The notes beneath the pieces were generated by a model. The model made no database searches. It was given only the letters and a program-made list of their open reading frames with translations, and was not told where the DNA came from. A DNA stretch of 64,000 bases from Conservatibacter flavescens (GTDB lineage Bacteria > Pseudomonadota > Gammaproteobacteria > Enterobacterales > Pasteurellaceae), in assembly GCF_002795425.1 (NCBI RefSeq), contig NZ_PHHA01000021.1, positions 1 through 64,000 on the forward strand. The letters run 5' to 3'. A program made the translations under genes and the position numbers. Each line of letters opens with the position of its first letter. Position 1 is the stretch's first letter. Below, piece after piece: positions 17,608-26,564 of the stretch.

Positions 17608-18879
17608 TTAAGATAGCCAGTTCATCGGCACAATCACAATATCAGGGAATAAAACCATTAAGAATAGAATAGCAAAATAAACAAGTAAAAATGGTAAGAT
17701 GCCTTTTGATATTTTGCCAATTCCTAATTTAGCAATGCCAGAGCCAACATATAATACTGTACCAACTGGCGGGGTAATTAAGCCTATAGATAAATTAATG
17801 ACCATCATAATCCCGAAATAAGCGAGATCGATGTTATAGGCTCTTAAAATAGGCAATAATACTGGTACGAAAATTAATACGGCAGGAATTAAGTCCATTA
17901 CACACCCAACCAATAAGAAGAAAATCATCAAAATAAACATAAGCACTAATGGGCTATCTGTTATACCTTTAATGACATCAACTAACTCCATTGGGATTTG
18001 GGCAACGGTAATTGCAAAAGCAGAAATCATGGCAGCTGCGGCAACAAACATTACCATCGAAGTGGTTTTAATTGTGCTAATAAAGACTTCAAAAACTTTA
18101 TCCCAAGTTAAGCTTCTATATAGAATACTCACAATCGCTGCATAAATAGCCGCAACAACGCCTGCTTCGGTAGGCGTAAAAATCCCACCTCGTAATCCAA
18201 CAATGATAATAACTGGCAATAATAATGGCCAAAATGCTTGTTTAAAGGCCACCCAACGTTGTTTTCCTGTCCGTTTTTCTTCTACTGCAAGATTTTCACT
18301 ACGGTAAAGAAACTTCCAAACGAGCCATAGCCCAATTACCATTAATAAACCTGGTACTACCCCTCCCATAAATAATTTCGTAATAGACGTGCCCGCTGTA
18401 ATACCATAAACAATCATGGGAATACTTGGTGGAATGACAACAGAAATAATACCGGCAGCACAGAGTAATCCAGTGGATCGAGCTGCATCATATTTTCTCG
18501 CCACCATCATTGGAATTAAAATGGCACCTAACGCCGCCGTATCTGCAACCGCAGATCCCGATAATCCTGCAAAAATTAATCCAGAAATAATCGCAACATA
18601 GCCCAACCCGCCTTTAATATGTCCAACCATACTCATGGCGAAGTTAATAATACGTTCAGATATGCCACCATGCTTCATAATTTCGCCAGTTAGCATAAAA
18701 AAGGGAATGGCCATCAGAGGGAAATTATTAGTTCCCATCACAAAATTTTCTGTAATCAACTGTGTATCAAACATATCCATTTGAAATAACATCAAACTGG
18801 CACTTAATAGCATTGATAACGCAACTGGAACACCTAAAAAAAGAAGAAAAAATAGACTGCCTAAGAATAACCACAACAT
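17608..18879 (-). CDS. TRAP transporter large permease (DctM family), copy 2
   Basis: Large subunit of a second TRAP transporter, 423 residues, with about twelve hydrophobic segments. It has the same signatures as copy 1: MAIPFFMLTGEIMKHGG, SGSAVADTAALGAI, PPSIPMIVYG, TPTEAGVVAAIYA and GLITPPVGTVLYVG. It is only about as similar to copy 1 as two paralogues of one family, so the two systems probably have different ligands. It is the last gene of adh-dctP-dctQ-dctM and ends at the bidirectional terminator. The order matches the H. influenzae HI0050-HI0053 cluster as recalled. Confidence 0.88.
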   Translation of the reverse strand: MLWLFLGSLFFLLFLGVPVALSMLLSASLMLFQMDMFDTQLITENFVMGTNNFPLMAIPFFMLTGEIMKHGGISERIINFAMSMVGHIKGGLGYVAIISGLIFAGLSGSAVADTAALGAILIPMMVARKYDAARSTGLLCAAGIISVVIPPSIPMIVYGITAGTSITKLFMGGVVPGLLMVIGLWLVWKFLYRSENLAVEEKRTGKQRWVAFKQAFWPLLLPVIIIVGLRGGIFTPTEAGVVAAIYAAIVSILYRSLTWDKVFEVFISTIKTTSMVMFVAAAAMISAFAITVAQIPMELVDVIKGITDSPLVLMFILMIFFLLVGCVMDLIPAVLIFVPVLLPILRAYNIDLAYFGIMMVINLSIGLITPPVGTVLYVGSGIAKLGIGKISKGILPFLLVYFAILFLMVLFPDIVIVPMNWLS

Positions 18880-18881
18880 TT

Positions 18882-19358
18882 TTACTCTCCTTTGGCTAAG
18901 CCATATTGAATATGTTTCATAAGATTGATGAGAACAATACTAAAATAAGATACTGACGAAATAATTGCTGCAATATATAAAAACGCTGATGAAATACCTG
19001 TGGCTGGCATTTTTTGACTAAAGGTCAGTAAAGCTAACTGATAAGCCCCAATCGCAATAAATGCCATTGCAATTAAAATCAGTAAATCAGCAATCAATAA
19101 GAAAATAAATTGCATTCTGGCTGGCAACGCAGTAAATAAAATATCAACGGTTAAATGCCCTTTTTCCTTTGCAACAAGCACAATGCCAAGAAATATCATA
19201 TAAACAAAACATATGCGGGCAAACTCTTCCGACCAAGCGATTCCAGAATCAAAAAAGTAACGTAATAAAGCATTAAAAAATACGAGCCCAATCATTGAAA
19301 CTAACGCCAAAATAGCAAGTATTTTTAATGTGTTATCTAAATAATGACCGATTTTCAT
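18882..19358 (-). CDS. TRAP transporter small permease (DctQ family), copy 2
   Basis: Four-helix small membrane subunit of the second TRAP transporter, about 158 residues. The family signature RYFFDSGIAWSEEFARICFVY is near the start. The ATG at 19358 (MKIGHYLDN) is chosen because AAGGAGGAG ends a few bases before it; an upstream in-frame ATG at 19382 has no such site. The stop of this gene and the start of dctM are two bases apart. Confidence 0.85.
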   Translation of the reverse strand: MKIGHYLDNTLKILAILALVSMIGLVFFNALLRYFFDSGIAWSEEFARICFVYMIFLGIVLVAKEKGHLTVDILFTALPARMQFIFLLIADLLILIAMAFIAIGAYQLALLTFSQKMPATGISSAFLYIAAIISSVSYFSIVLINLMKHIQYGLAKGE

Positions 19359-19412
19359 CCACTCCTCCTTGCCATACGCCACTTAAATAAGTAGCGTAAA
19401 ATGAATAACTCA

Positions 19413-20399
19413 CTATTTAGCGTTGTTAATTTGTTCAATTAATGCACTCGCCCAATCATATTTTTGATAAAAGCTGTCATATAATTTTTGAGAGGCATTT
19501 AGCATATCTGCTTTGAATTGCTCATTTGGAATGATGACTTCTTTACCATTTTCAGCAAAGAATTTCTTAACATCTTGCTCAGCTTGAATTGCTAACTCCC
19601 ATTCTTTTTCTTGGTAAAGTTTTGCTGCCTCTAAGAAAATCTCTTGGTCTTCTTTTGACATTTTATTCCAGGTTTTTAAACTAATCTGCAATAAGCCAGG
19701 AGAAAACATATGATTCGTTTCAATAATATATTTTTGCACCTCATATAAACCCGAATCCTTAATTAAGGCATAAGGATTTTCTTGTCCATCAATTACCTTT
19801 TGCTCTAAAGCGGTGAACACCTCACTTAATGGCATACTTTGTGGGTTGATATTCATCGCTTTTGCCCAATCTACGAAAAGAGAATTGAGAGGAACACGTA
19901 AGCGTAAACCTTTAAAATCATCAAATTTCTCTAATTTTTTATTAGACGAAATCACACGAAAACCATTCATACCATAAGCAAGTAGCTTAATTCCATAGTT
20001 TTGCATTTTCTCACCAATTTCTTGGGCAACAGGCGATTCAAGCACTTTCTTAGCTTCTTGATTATCTTTAAATAAATAAGGCCATTCCCATACGCCGAAC
20101 ACAGGATCTACATTTTGCAGTAATAATCCTGTAATCCCCATTTCAATCGTTCCATTCCGTAAGCCATTGACAATTTGATCTTCGCCTCCTAATTGATTAT
20201 TAGGATAAATACGGATCTCATAACGCCCTGCTGTTTTTTCTTCAACAGTTTTCTTAAAATACTCTTGTAATGCGATATTAGATGGGTGAGTATCTGCATT
20301 ATAATGACCAACTTTAATCACCGTTTTTGCTAGTGCTACGTTTCCAAATACAACACTGGTAATTAACCCTAGTTTTGCAAGACATTTCAATGTTTTCAT
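19413..20399 (-). CDS. TRAP transporter solute-binding protein (DctP family), copy 2
   Basis: Periplasmic ligand-binding subunit of the second TRAP transporter. A signal peptide ends after about A24 (ALA|KT in the MKTLKCLAK form). The mature part has the DctP pattern VGHYNADTHPSN, IYPNNQLGGEDQ, and the substrate-arginine region FKGLRLRVPLN. The ATG at 20399 lies six bases after AGGAG, whereas the ATG at 20405 directly abuts it, so 20399 is preferred. It sits between the zinc dehydrogenase and dctQ. The expected ligand is a sugar acid, perhaps gulonate, mannonate or another uronate; this is inferred from neighbours. Confidence 0.87.
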   Translation of the reverse strand: MKTLKCLAKLGLITSVVFGNVALAKTVIKVGHYNADTHPSNIALQEYFKKTVEEKTAGRYEIRIYPNNQLGGEDQIVNGLRNGTIEMGITGLLLQNVDPVFGVWEWPYLFKDNQEAKKVLESPVAQEIGEKMQNYGIKLLAYGMNGFRVISSNKKLEKFDDFKGLRLRVPLNSLFVDWAKAMNINPQSMPLSEVFTALEQKVIDGQENPYALIKDSGLYEVQKYIIETNHMFSPGLLQISLKTWNKMSKEDQEIFLEAAKLYQEKEWELAIQAEQDVKKFFAENGKEVIIPNEQFKADMLNASQKLYDSFYQKYDWASALIEQINNAK

Positions 20400-20424
20400 A
20401 GTCATCTCCTATTCGAACGTTAGA

Positions 20425-21444
20425 TTAAAAGATAGCGTTAATTTTTAAAAACTTCTCCGGATTTTCAGATTGCGCTTGAATAAATTGAGGTAGTTCATCA
20501 AATTTAATGACTTGACTAACTATATGATGGGGATTGATTTTTCCGGTTGATAACAGCATTAGGGCTTCCTCAAACTCTCCCTTGCTTGTTCTTGCCCCGT
20601 AGATATCGAGTTCTTTAAACGTAATTATATTGGTTGGTAATGGCGTTTCAGTTTTTGGCCACCCCGTTAAAGCAATACGCCCAGCAAAAGAAACATATTT
20701 CAGCGTATTTTGTACCGCACTATTTGCCCCTGAAGCTTCAATTACGACTTCAGACATTTTTCCTTGCGTAATCTGACGAATGGTTTCTATATCGTCTTGT
20801 TTTAGAGGATTGATTACATGAGTAATGCCGATAGATTGGGCATAGGCTAATCTGTCATCTAAAATATCAATGAGTATTGGAGTTGCCCCATAAGATTGGG
20901 CAACCAAAGCCGCCATCAAACCAATAGCACCAGCACCAATAACCGTCACAAACTCCCCTGCTTTTACTTTGGTACGATGAATAGCATGCAAAGAAATGGT
21001 TAAAGGCTCAGCCAATACTAAATGTTCAGGAGGTAAATTATTTGGTGCTTTTACAATCAAATGAGCTGGATGAGCAATCACCTCTTGCATACCACCATCA
21101 ATATGTACACCCAATACTTTTAAATTTTCACAACAATTGGTTAGACCAATAGAACAAGGATAACAATGGCCACAATAAACATAAGGTTCTACGACTATCC
21201 TATCGCCAACTGATATGCCATCAGGCATACCAATTCCTGTTTCTAATACTGTACCAACCAGCTCATGCCCTAAAATGCGGGGGTAAGTAACCAAAGGATT
21301 GGTTCCTCTGTATGCACCAATATCGGAACCACAAATGCCCATCGCTTCAACTTTGATCAAGACCTCATTATCCGCCTTTTTAGGATAATCAACCTCTTTA
21401 AAATCAACTAATAACGCATTATTCAAACAGACAGATTTAACCAT
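20425..21444 (-). CDS. Zinc-dependent alcohol dehydrogenase, probable sugar-acid 5-dehydrogenase
   Basis: Medium-chain dehydrogenase of about 339 residues. The catalytic zinc motif GICGSDIG and GHELVG are near residues 36-62, and the structural-zinc cysteines YCGHCYPCSIGLTNCC follow. The Rossmann motif GAGAIGLMAA is near the middle. It resembles E. coli LgoD (YjjN) and RspB, which oxidise L-galactonate or L-gulonate at C5, and the H. influenzae dehydrogenase next to uxuA. In this setting it could feed L-gulonate into fructuronate. The start at 21444 follows GGGAG by five bases; the ATG at 21456 lacks a ribosome-binding site. First gene of its operon. Confidence 0.82.
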   Translation of the reverse strand: MVKSVCLNNALLVDFKEVDYPKKADNEVLIKVEAMGICGSDIGAYRGTNPLVTYPRILGHELVGTVLETGIGMPDGISVGDRIVVEPYVYCGHCYPCSIGLTNCCENLKVLGVHIDGGMQEVIAHPAHLIVKAPNNLPPEHLVLAEPLTISLHAIHRTKVKAGEFVTVIGAGAIGLMAALVAQSYGATPILIDILDDRLAYAQSIGITHVINPLKQDDIETIRQITQGKMSEVVIEASGANSAVQNTLKYVSFAGRIALTGWPKTETPLPTNIITFKELDIYGARTSKGEFEEALMLLSTGKINPHHIVSQVIKFDELPQFIQAQSENPEKFLKINAIF

Positions 21445-21528
21445 GTTTTCTCCCATAATAAATTGAAAAAACTCACATGCTATAGGCTACCTACATTTAA
21501 ATTTCATTCTATCTAAGTAAAATTAATT

Positions 21529-21540
21529 TTGGTATACCAA
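21529..21540. promoter_or_regulatory. UxuR/ExuR operator 1 (perfect palindrome)
   Basis: TTGGTATACCAA, a perfect 12-base palindrome identical to the core of the E. coli UxuR/ExuR consensus as recalled. It lies between the divergent adh and uxuA genes. Confidence 0.8.
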
Positions 21541-21578
21541 TTTTTCATTTTTGAGATCTCACGCACATTTTTACAATT

Positions 21579-21590
21579 TTGGCATTCCAA
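21579..21590. promoter_or_regulatory. UxuR/ExuR operator 2
   Basis: TTGGCATTCCAA, a TTGG-N4-CCAA site whose centre lies 50 bases (about five helical turns) from operator 1. TTGGCA also fits a -35 box for uxuA (AATGAT at 21601 as -10), so a bound repressor would block that promoter. Confidence 0.65.
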
Positions 21591-21670
21591 TATAACTGGC
21601 AATGATAGATAATATTGATATAGAACGAATATAAATTTAAGTACTGACTTATCATCAAGGAGAAATTAAA

Positions 21671-22855
21671 ATGGAACAAACATGGCGTTGGTATGGACCA
21701 AATGATCCCGTATCCCTTTCAGACGTGCGTCAAGCTGGTGCAACCGGCATAGTCTCTGCACTACACCATATTCCCAATGGACAAATTTGGTCTATTGAAG
21801 AAATTCAAAAACGAAAAGAGATAATTGAAAAAGCTGGATTAGTTTGGTCGGTGGTAGAAAGTGTGCCTGTTCATGAGGAAATCAAAACCCAAACGGGTAA
21901 CTATCAACAATGGATTGATAACTATAAACAAACATTACGCAATCTTGCTCAATGTGGTATCGATACGGTTTGTTATAACTTTATGCCAGTATTGGATTGG
22001 ACACGTACCGATTTAGCCTATGAAGTGGCAGACGGCTCAAAGGCTTTACGTTATGATCATATCGCTTTTGCTGCGTTTGAATTACATATTCTAAAACGTC
22101 CAAATGCTGAAGCGACTTACAGCGAAGAAGAACAACGTCAAGCAAAAGCGTATTTTGAAAAAATGAGTGAAGCCGATATTAAGCTGCTAACAAATAATAT
22201 CATCGCTGGCTTACCGGGTGCGGAAGAAGGCTATACACTAGAAGAATTTCAAGCACAGTTAGATCGATATGCTGATATTGATGCGGATAAATTTCGTACT
22301 CATCTTGCTTATTTCTTACATGAAATTATCCCTGTTGCACAAGAAGTCGGCATTAAAATGGCTGTTCACCCTGATGATCCACCACGCCCGATTTTAGGCT
22401 TACCGCGTATTGTTTCGACCATTGAAGACATGAAATGGTTTGTAGACACTCAACCCCTTGCCGCCAACGGTTTTACATTCTGTACGGGTTCTTATGGCGT
22501 GCGAGCTGATAATGATTTGGTTAAAATGGCTGATACATTTGCTGATCGTATTTATTTTGTTCACTTACGTTCTACACAACGTGAAGAAAATCCGTTAAGC
22601 TTTCATGAAGCAAACCATTTAGAAGGTGATGGTAATCTTTTTGGGGTAACAAAATCTATTTTGACCGAAGAATACCGTCGTAAAGCACAAGGTGATACAC
22701 GTTTAATTCCTATGCGACCAGATCACGGGCATCAAATGCTTGATGATCTCCATAAAAAAACCAATCCAGGCTACTCCGCCATCGGGCGATTAAGAGGCTT
22801 GGCGGAATTTCGAGGGTTGGAATTAGCATTGAAAAAAGTGTATTTTGAAAAATAA
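21671..22855 (+). CDS. uxuA: Mannonate dehydratase
   Basis: Dehydrates D-mannonate to 2-keto-3-deoxy-D-gluconate (KDG), the last uronate-specific step before KDG kinase and aldolase. The 394 residues equal the E. coli length. Conserved blocks are [13 protein letters not shown] at the start, [31 protein letters not shown] with metal-binding histidine, FCTGSYG, and [11 protein letters not shown] with a further metal site. A good AAGGAGA site precedes the ATG. It is divergent from the adh operon across two operators. Neither KDG kinase (kdgK) nor aldolase (kdgA) is in the window. Confidence 0.96.
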   Translation: MEQTWRWYGPNDPVSLSDVRQAGATGIVSALHHIPNGQIWSIEEIQKRKEIIEKAGLVWSVVESVPVHEEIKTQTGNYQQWIDNYKQTLRNLAQCGIDTVCYNFMPVLDWTRTDLAYEVADGSKALRYDHIAFAAFELHILKRPNAEATYSEEEQRQAKAYFEKMSEADIKLLTNNIIAGLPGAEEGYTLEEFQAQLDRYADIDADKFRTHLAYFLHEIIPVAQEVGIKMAVHPDDPPRPILGLPRIVSTIEDMKWFVDTQPLAANGFTFCTGSYGVRADNDLVKMADTFADRIYFVHLRSTQREENPLSFHEANHLEGDGNLFGVTKSILTEEYRRKAQGDTRLIPMRPDHGHQMLDDLHKKTNPGYSAIGRLRGLAEFRGLELALKKVYFEK

Positions 22856-22887
22856 TACTGGGGAGCAGCCGCTCCCTCTTTTAATAG

Positions 22888-23787
22888 ATGATGATTAACA
22901 AATATTTAGGATCCACATTCATATTCTTAGTGACACTAATCGGAGCTTTCGGTTGGTTTATGTCTAAACATGCCATTACAGAATTACCGTCAGCCGGTTT
23001 TATGGGCATGCGATTTTTATTAGCCACGCTCATCTTTCTTCCTTTTGCTTATCCACAACTAAAACAACTGAATCGCCCCCAATTTCTCCGTGCAAGTGCG
23101 GTCGGTTTTTCATTAGTTTTCAACCTATTTTTATGGGTAATGGGCATTACTTATAGCAATAGTTTTGGCGAAGGTGCATTTCTGATGAGCTTATCCATGC
23201 TTATTGCTCCCATACTTTCTTTCATACTATTTAAGCACCCACTCGCTCGTGTTTTTTGGTTTTCCATGCCAATTGCGATTCTCGGTTTATATTTACTCGC
23301 CACCGCGAGAACTACACATGGCGCATTAAATTTTTCTTTTGGCAGCCTACTTTTTCTTTTATCGTCACTTACTGCCGCGCTCTATTTTGTCTTAAATAAC
23401 CAATTTGCTAAACACATTCCTTATATGCCCCTCATTACCATTCAATTTGCTATTGTGGGGTTCTGTTGCACGGGATACTCTCTTTTATTTGAAACTTGGC
23501 AATCTAGCATTTCTACGGAAACTTGGGCATGGCTTTTAGCAAGTACATTAATCGCGACTAACTTACGCTATTTTCTACAAACTATTGGGCAAAAACATAG
23601 TCAGATTGCTACGGCATCAATTATGATGATGCTTGAACCTGTTTGGACGCTCATACTGAGTATATGGCTACTTGATGAATTCATTACTTTACAGAAGGCA
23701 GTAGGTTGCTTCCTCATTCTTTCTGCAATTCTAGTTTATCGCCTACAAAATATCTTTAAGGGCAAAGCCATTTCGAGCAAAAAATAA
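22888..23787 (+). CDS. EamA/DMT-family transporter
   Basis: Integral inner-membrane protein of 299 residues with about ten hydrophobic helices in two EamA repeats (roughly 5-140 and 150-290), the drug/metabolite transporter fold. It starts with the family-like LGSTFIFLVTLIGAFGWFMSKHAI. Such proteins export amino acids, metabolites or drugs; the substrate cannot be read from sequence. It follows uxuA by 32 bases and may be cotranscribed, but a role in uronate use is not shown. A perfect uptake sequence (23094-23102) lies inside it. Confidence 0.8.
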   Translation: MMINKYLGSTFIFLVTLIGAFGWFMSKHAITELPSAGFMGMRFLLATLIFLPFAYPQLKQLNRPQFLRASAVGFSLVFNLFLWVMGITYSNSFGEGAFLMSLSMLIAPILSFILFKHPLARVFWFSMPIAILGLYLLATARTTHGALNFSFGSLLFLLSSLTAALYFVLNNQFAKHIPYMPLITIQFAIVGFCCTGYSLLFETWQSSISTETWAWLLASTLIATNLRYFLQTIGQKHSQIATASIMMMLEPVWTLILSIWLLDEFITLQKAVGCFLILSAILVYRLQNIFKGKAISSKK

Positions 23788-23788
23788 A

Positions 23789-23820
23789 GGGCTTTATTTC
23801 TTAAGCCCCTTATTTCACAT
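23789..23820. terminator. Bidirectional hairpin between eamA and mrcA
   Basis: GGGCTT (23789-23794) / AAGCCC (23803-23808) with an eight-base loop. On the minus strand it is followed by a long T-rich run, making it a good terminator for mrcA; on the plus strand the T run is short. Confidence 0.6.
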
Positions 23821-23824
23821 CAAA

Positions 23825-26389
23825 CTAGAATAATTCTTCCATCTGATTACCACCTCCATTCAGAGGTTGTAATGGACTTTGAATTTTATAACCTCTCTCC
23901 GGCACATAAGCTCGTTTAGGTTCCGTTCCCTTGATAAAATATTCCACAATCCCTCCACCATTGGCAAGCAATCCAGAGTTTGGATCAATGCGTTTTTCTA
24001 TAATATTTGGAGGCACGGCTAATTGGCGTTCAGGAATATCTTCCAAACTGGTTTTCATATAATCAATCCACGCTGGCATTGCTGTTGAAGCGCCGGCTTC
24101 TCCTCGTCCTAAAGAACGTTTATTATCATCAAAACCAACATAAACTGCCGTTGTTAAATTTGCACCAAATCCGGCATACCATGCAACTTTAGAATTATTC
24201 GTCGTCCCTGTTTTCCCACCAATATCTCTACGTTTGAATGAGTTAGCCATACGCCAACTTGTTCCTTTCCAGCTTTGGCCTTTTTCACCATAAATCGCCG
24301 AAGTCAGCGCATCACGCACAAGAAACGCTAATTCTGCACTAATAACACGCGGGGCATAACGAATTTCTTGTGTCGTTGTTTTCGATTCTGCCATATAATT
24401 CACCGCACTTTCATCTAATTGACCACCCTGCTGCTCTAACTCTGGCAATTCTGGTACAGCTTCTTGTTCATCTTCTGCCATTTCATCAATTTTGACATTA
24501 CCTTCAGCTAAAGAACGTTCATTTTGTTTTTCAACACTTAATTCATCTGATTTTTCTGTCTCGCCATAAATAGTTGGAATATCATAACAAGTAATACAAG
24601 CAATTTTAGGGTTAGCAATAAAGATCTCTTTGCCTGTATTATCTACAATTTTTTCAATCAAATAAGGATCGATTAAAAAACCACCATTATCAAACACTGC
24701 ATAAGCCCGTGCCATTTCTAACGGAGTAAAAGAAGCTGCGCCTAGCGCTAATGCTTCACTGGCAAAATATTGCTCACGCTTAAATCCAAAACGCTGTAGA
24801 TACTCTGCTACATAATCAATTCCAGCCATTTGCAAAGAGCGAACTGCAATCATATTTTTAGATAATCCTAATCCTACACGTAAACGCAATGGCCCATCAT
24901 AACGATTTGGAGAGTTTTTAGGTTTCCATTCCGCTTGTCCCGGTTTACGAATAACAATAGGTGTATCTTGTAAAATAGTCGATAATGTCAATCCTTTCTC
25001 AAGGGCGGCTGCATAAATAAATGGTTTAATCGACGATCCTACCTGAACTAAAGATTGTGTCGCGCGGTTAAATTTACTTTGTTCAAAGCTAAATCCCCCC
25101 ACAATGGCTTCAATCGCCCCATTATCACTATTTAAAGACACTAAGGCTGAATTCACTGCTGGAATTTGCCCCAAGATCCATTCACCATTATCGCGCTTTC
25201 TAATCCAAATTTGTTCACCCACTTTGACTGGGTTTGAACGCCCGGTCCAACGCATAGCACTGGCAGTTAACGTCATTTTATCGCCAGAGGTTAACAAGAT
25301 TTCTGCGCTCCCTTTCGCCACAGAAAGTACAGCGGCAGGAATCAATGGATCTGAATTAGGTAATTTTTTCAAAAAACCAATAATACGATCTTGCTCCCAA
25401 GCTTCCTCACCATTTTTCCACAATGGCGCTCCTCCACGATAGCCATGTCGCATATCATAGTTAATTAAATTATTACGCACCGCTCGCTGCGCTTCTTCCT
25501 GATCTTTTGATAAAACCGTCGTATAAACTTGATAGCCCTTAGTATAAGCTTCTTCTTCACCATAGCGCTTCACCATTTCCTGACGAACCATCTCAGTCAC
25601 ATATTCCGCTCTAAACTCAAGTTGTGCGCCATGATAGGAGGCGACTATAGGTTCTTTAATAGCTTCATCATACTGTGCTTTGGTGATTTTATTCTCACTT
25701 AACATGCGCCCTAATACGACATTACGGCGTTCTTCTGCCCGTTTTAGTGAATATAATGGATTCATCGTAGAGGGGGCTTTTGGCAATCCTGCAATCATTG
25801 CCATTTCAGATAACGTTAAGTCATTTAGGTTCTTACCAAAATATGTTTTTGCCGCCGCTGCCACACCATAGGAACGGTAGCCAAGATAAATTTTATTTAA
25901 ATACAATTCTAAAATTTCATTTTTACTTAAAGCATTCTCAATTTCTACTGCTAACACCGCTTCTTTAAGCTTACGAGTTAAGGTTTTCTCTGGTGTTAAG
26001 AAAAAATTACGTGCAAGTTGTTGGGTAATTGTACTAGCACCTTGCGAAGCTCCGCCATTACCTAATGCCACTTTCAATGCTCGCGCAATCCCGATAGGAT
26101 CTAAGCCATGATGATCATAAAAACGACTATCCTCAGTCGCAATCACCGCATCAATTAAGCCTTGTGGGACATCTGCTAATTTCACTGGAATACGGCGTTG
26201 TTCCCCGACTTCACCGATTAACTTCCCATCGGCAGTAAAAATTTGCATTGGTTGCTGTAATTCAACCGTTTTTAGCGATTCTACATCAGGTAAATCAGAT
26301 TTTATGTGCATATACAGCACACCCACAGCAATCCCACCCAAAATAATGAGTGTTAATAGCGAACTAAATATTAATTTTGCGATCTTCAT
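23825..26389 (-). CDS. mrcA: Penicillin-binding protein 1A (bifunctional transglycosylase/transpeptidase)
   Basis: Polymerises and cross-links peptidoglycan. Domains in order: a membrane anchor (about 5-28), GT51 transglycosylase with the catalytic glutamate in ATEDSRFYDHHG (about 80-91) and QGASTITQQLARN, and an OB-like insert. The penicillin-binding transpeptidase follows, with SSIKPF (active serine near 451), the SKN motif and KTGTTN (about 725). Length (about 854) is close to E. coli PBP1A (850). The ATG at 26389 (MKIAK) aligns with the E. coli start MKFVK; a GTG at 26401 adds four residues. It is divergent from comA, as ponA is in H. influenzae. Confidence 0.95.
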   Translation of the reverse strand: MKIAKLIFSSLLTLIILGGIAVGVLYMHIKSDLPDVESLKTVELQQPMQIFTADGKLIGEVGEQRRIPVKLADVPQGLIDAVIATEDSRFYDHHGLDPIGIARALKVALGNGGASQGASTITQQLARNFFLTPEKTLTRKLKEAVLAVEIENALSKNEILELYLNKIYLGYRSYGVAAAAKTYFGKNLNDLTLSEMAMIAGLPKAPSTMNPLYSLKRAEERRNVVLGRMLSENKITKAQYDEAIKEPIVASYHGAQLEFRAEYVTEMVRQEMVKRYGEEEAYTKGYQVYTTVLSKDQEEAQRAVRNNLINYDMRHGYRGGAPLWKNGEEAWEQDRIIGFLKKLPNSDPLIPAAVLSVAKGSAEILLTSGDKMTLTASAMRWTGRSNPVKVGEQIWIRKRDNGEWILGQIPAVNSALVSLNSDNGAIEAIVGGFSFEQSKFNRATQSLVQVGSSIKPFIYAAALEKGLTLSTILQDTPIVIRKPGQAEWKPKNSPNRYDGPLRLRVGLGLSKNMIAVRSLQMAGIDYVAEYLQRFGFKREQYFASEALALGAASFTPLEMARAYAVFDNGGFLIDPYLIEKIVDNTGKEIFIANPKIACITCYDIPTIYGETEKSDELSVEKQNERSLAEGNVKIDEMAEDEQEAVPELPELEQQGGQLDESAVNYMAESKTTTQEIRYAPRVISAELAFLVRDALTSAIYGEKGQSWKGTSWRMANSFKRRDIGGKTGTTNNSKVAWYAGFGANLTTAVYVGFDDNKRSLGRGEAGASTAMPAWIDYMKTSLEDIPERQLAVPPNIIEKRIDPNSGLLANGGGIVEYFIKGTEPKRAYVPERGYKIQSPLQPLNGGGNQMEELF

Positions 26390-26564
26390 CGTGAAATTCA
26401 CTCTTAACTAAAGCATAAAATAAAAAACTAATTAACTTCACCGCTCTTTTACGTAAAGATAATAACGGTTAGCTTTCATACCTCTCCTAGTATAAAGACT
26501 AAGAGAATAAATCAAAAGCTAAAGTTTAAGAAAAATCTATTTCAACAACTAAAAGAGAGATTCT

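Noticed and set aside
21552-21561. TGAGATCTCA as a CRP site
   Set aside because: It is a palindrome, but the half-sites TGTGA/TCACA do not fit at six-base spacing; left as an unexplained palindrome.
25104-25442. 112-residue plus-strand frame
   Set aside because: Antisense to mrcA, no start signals.
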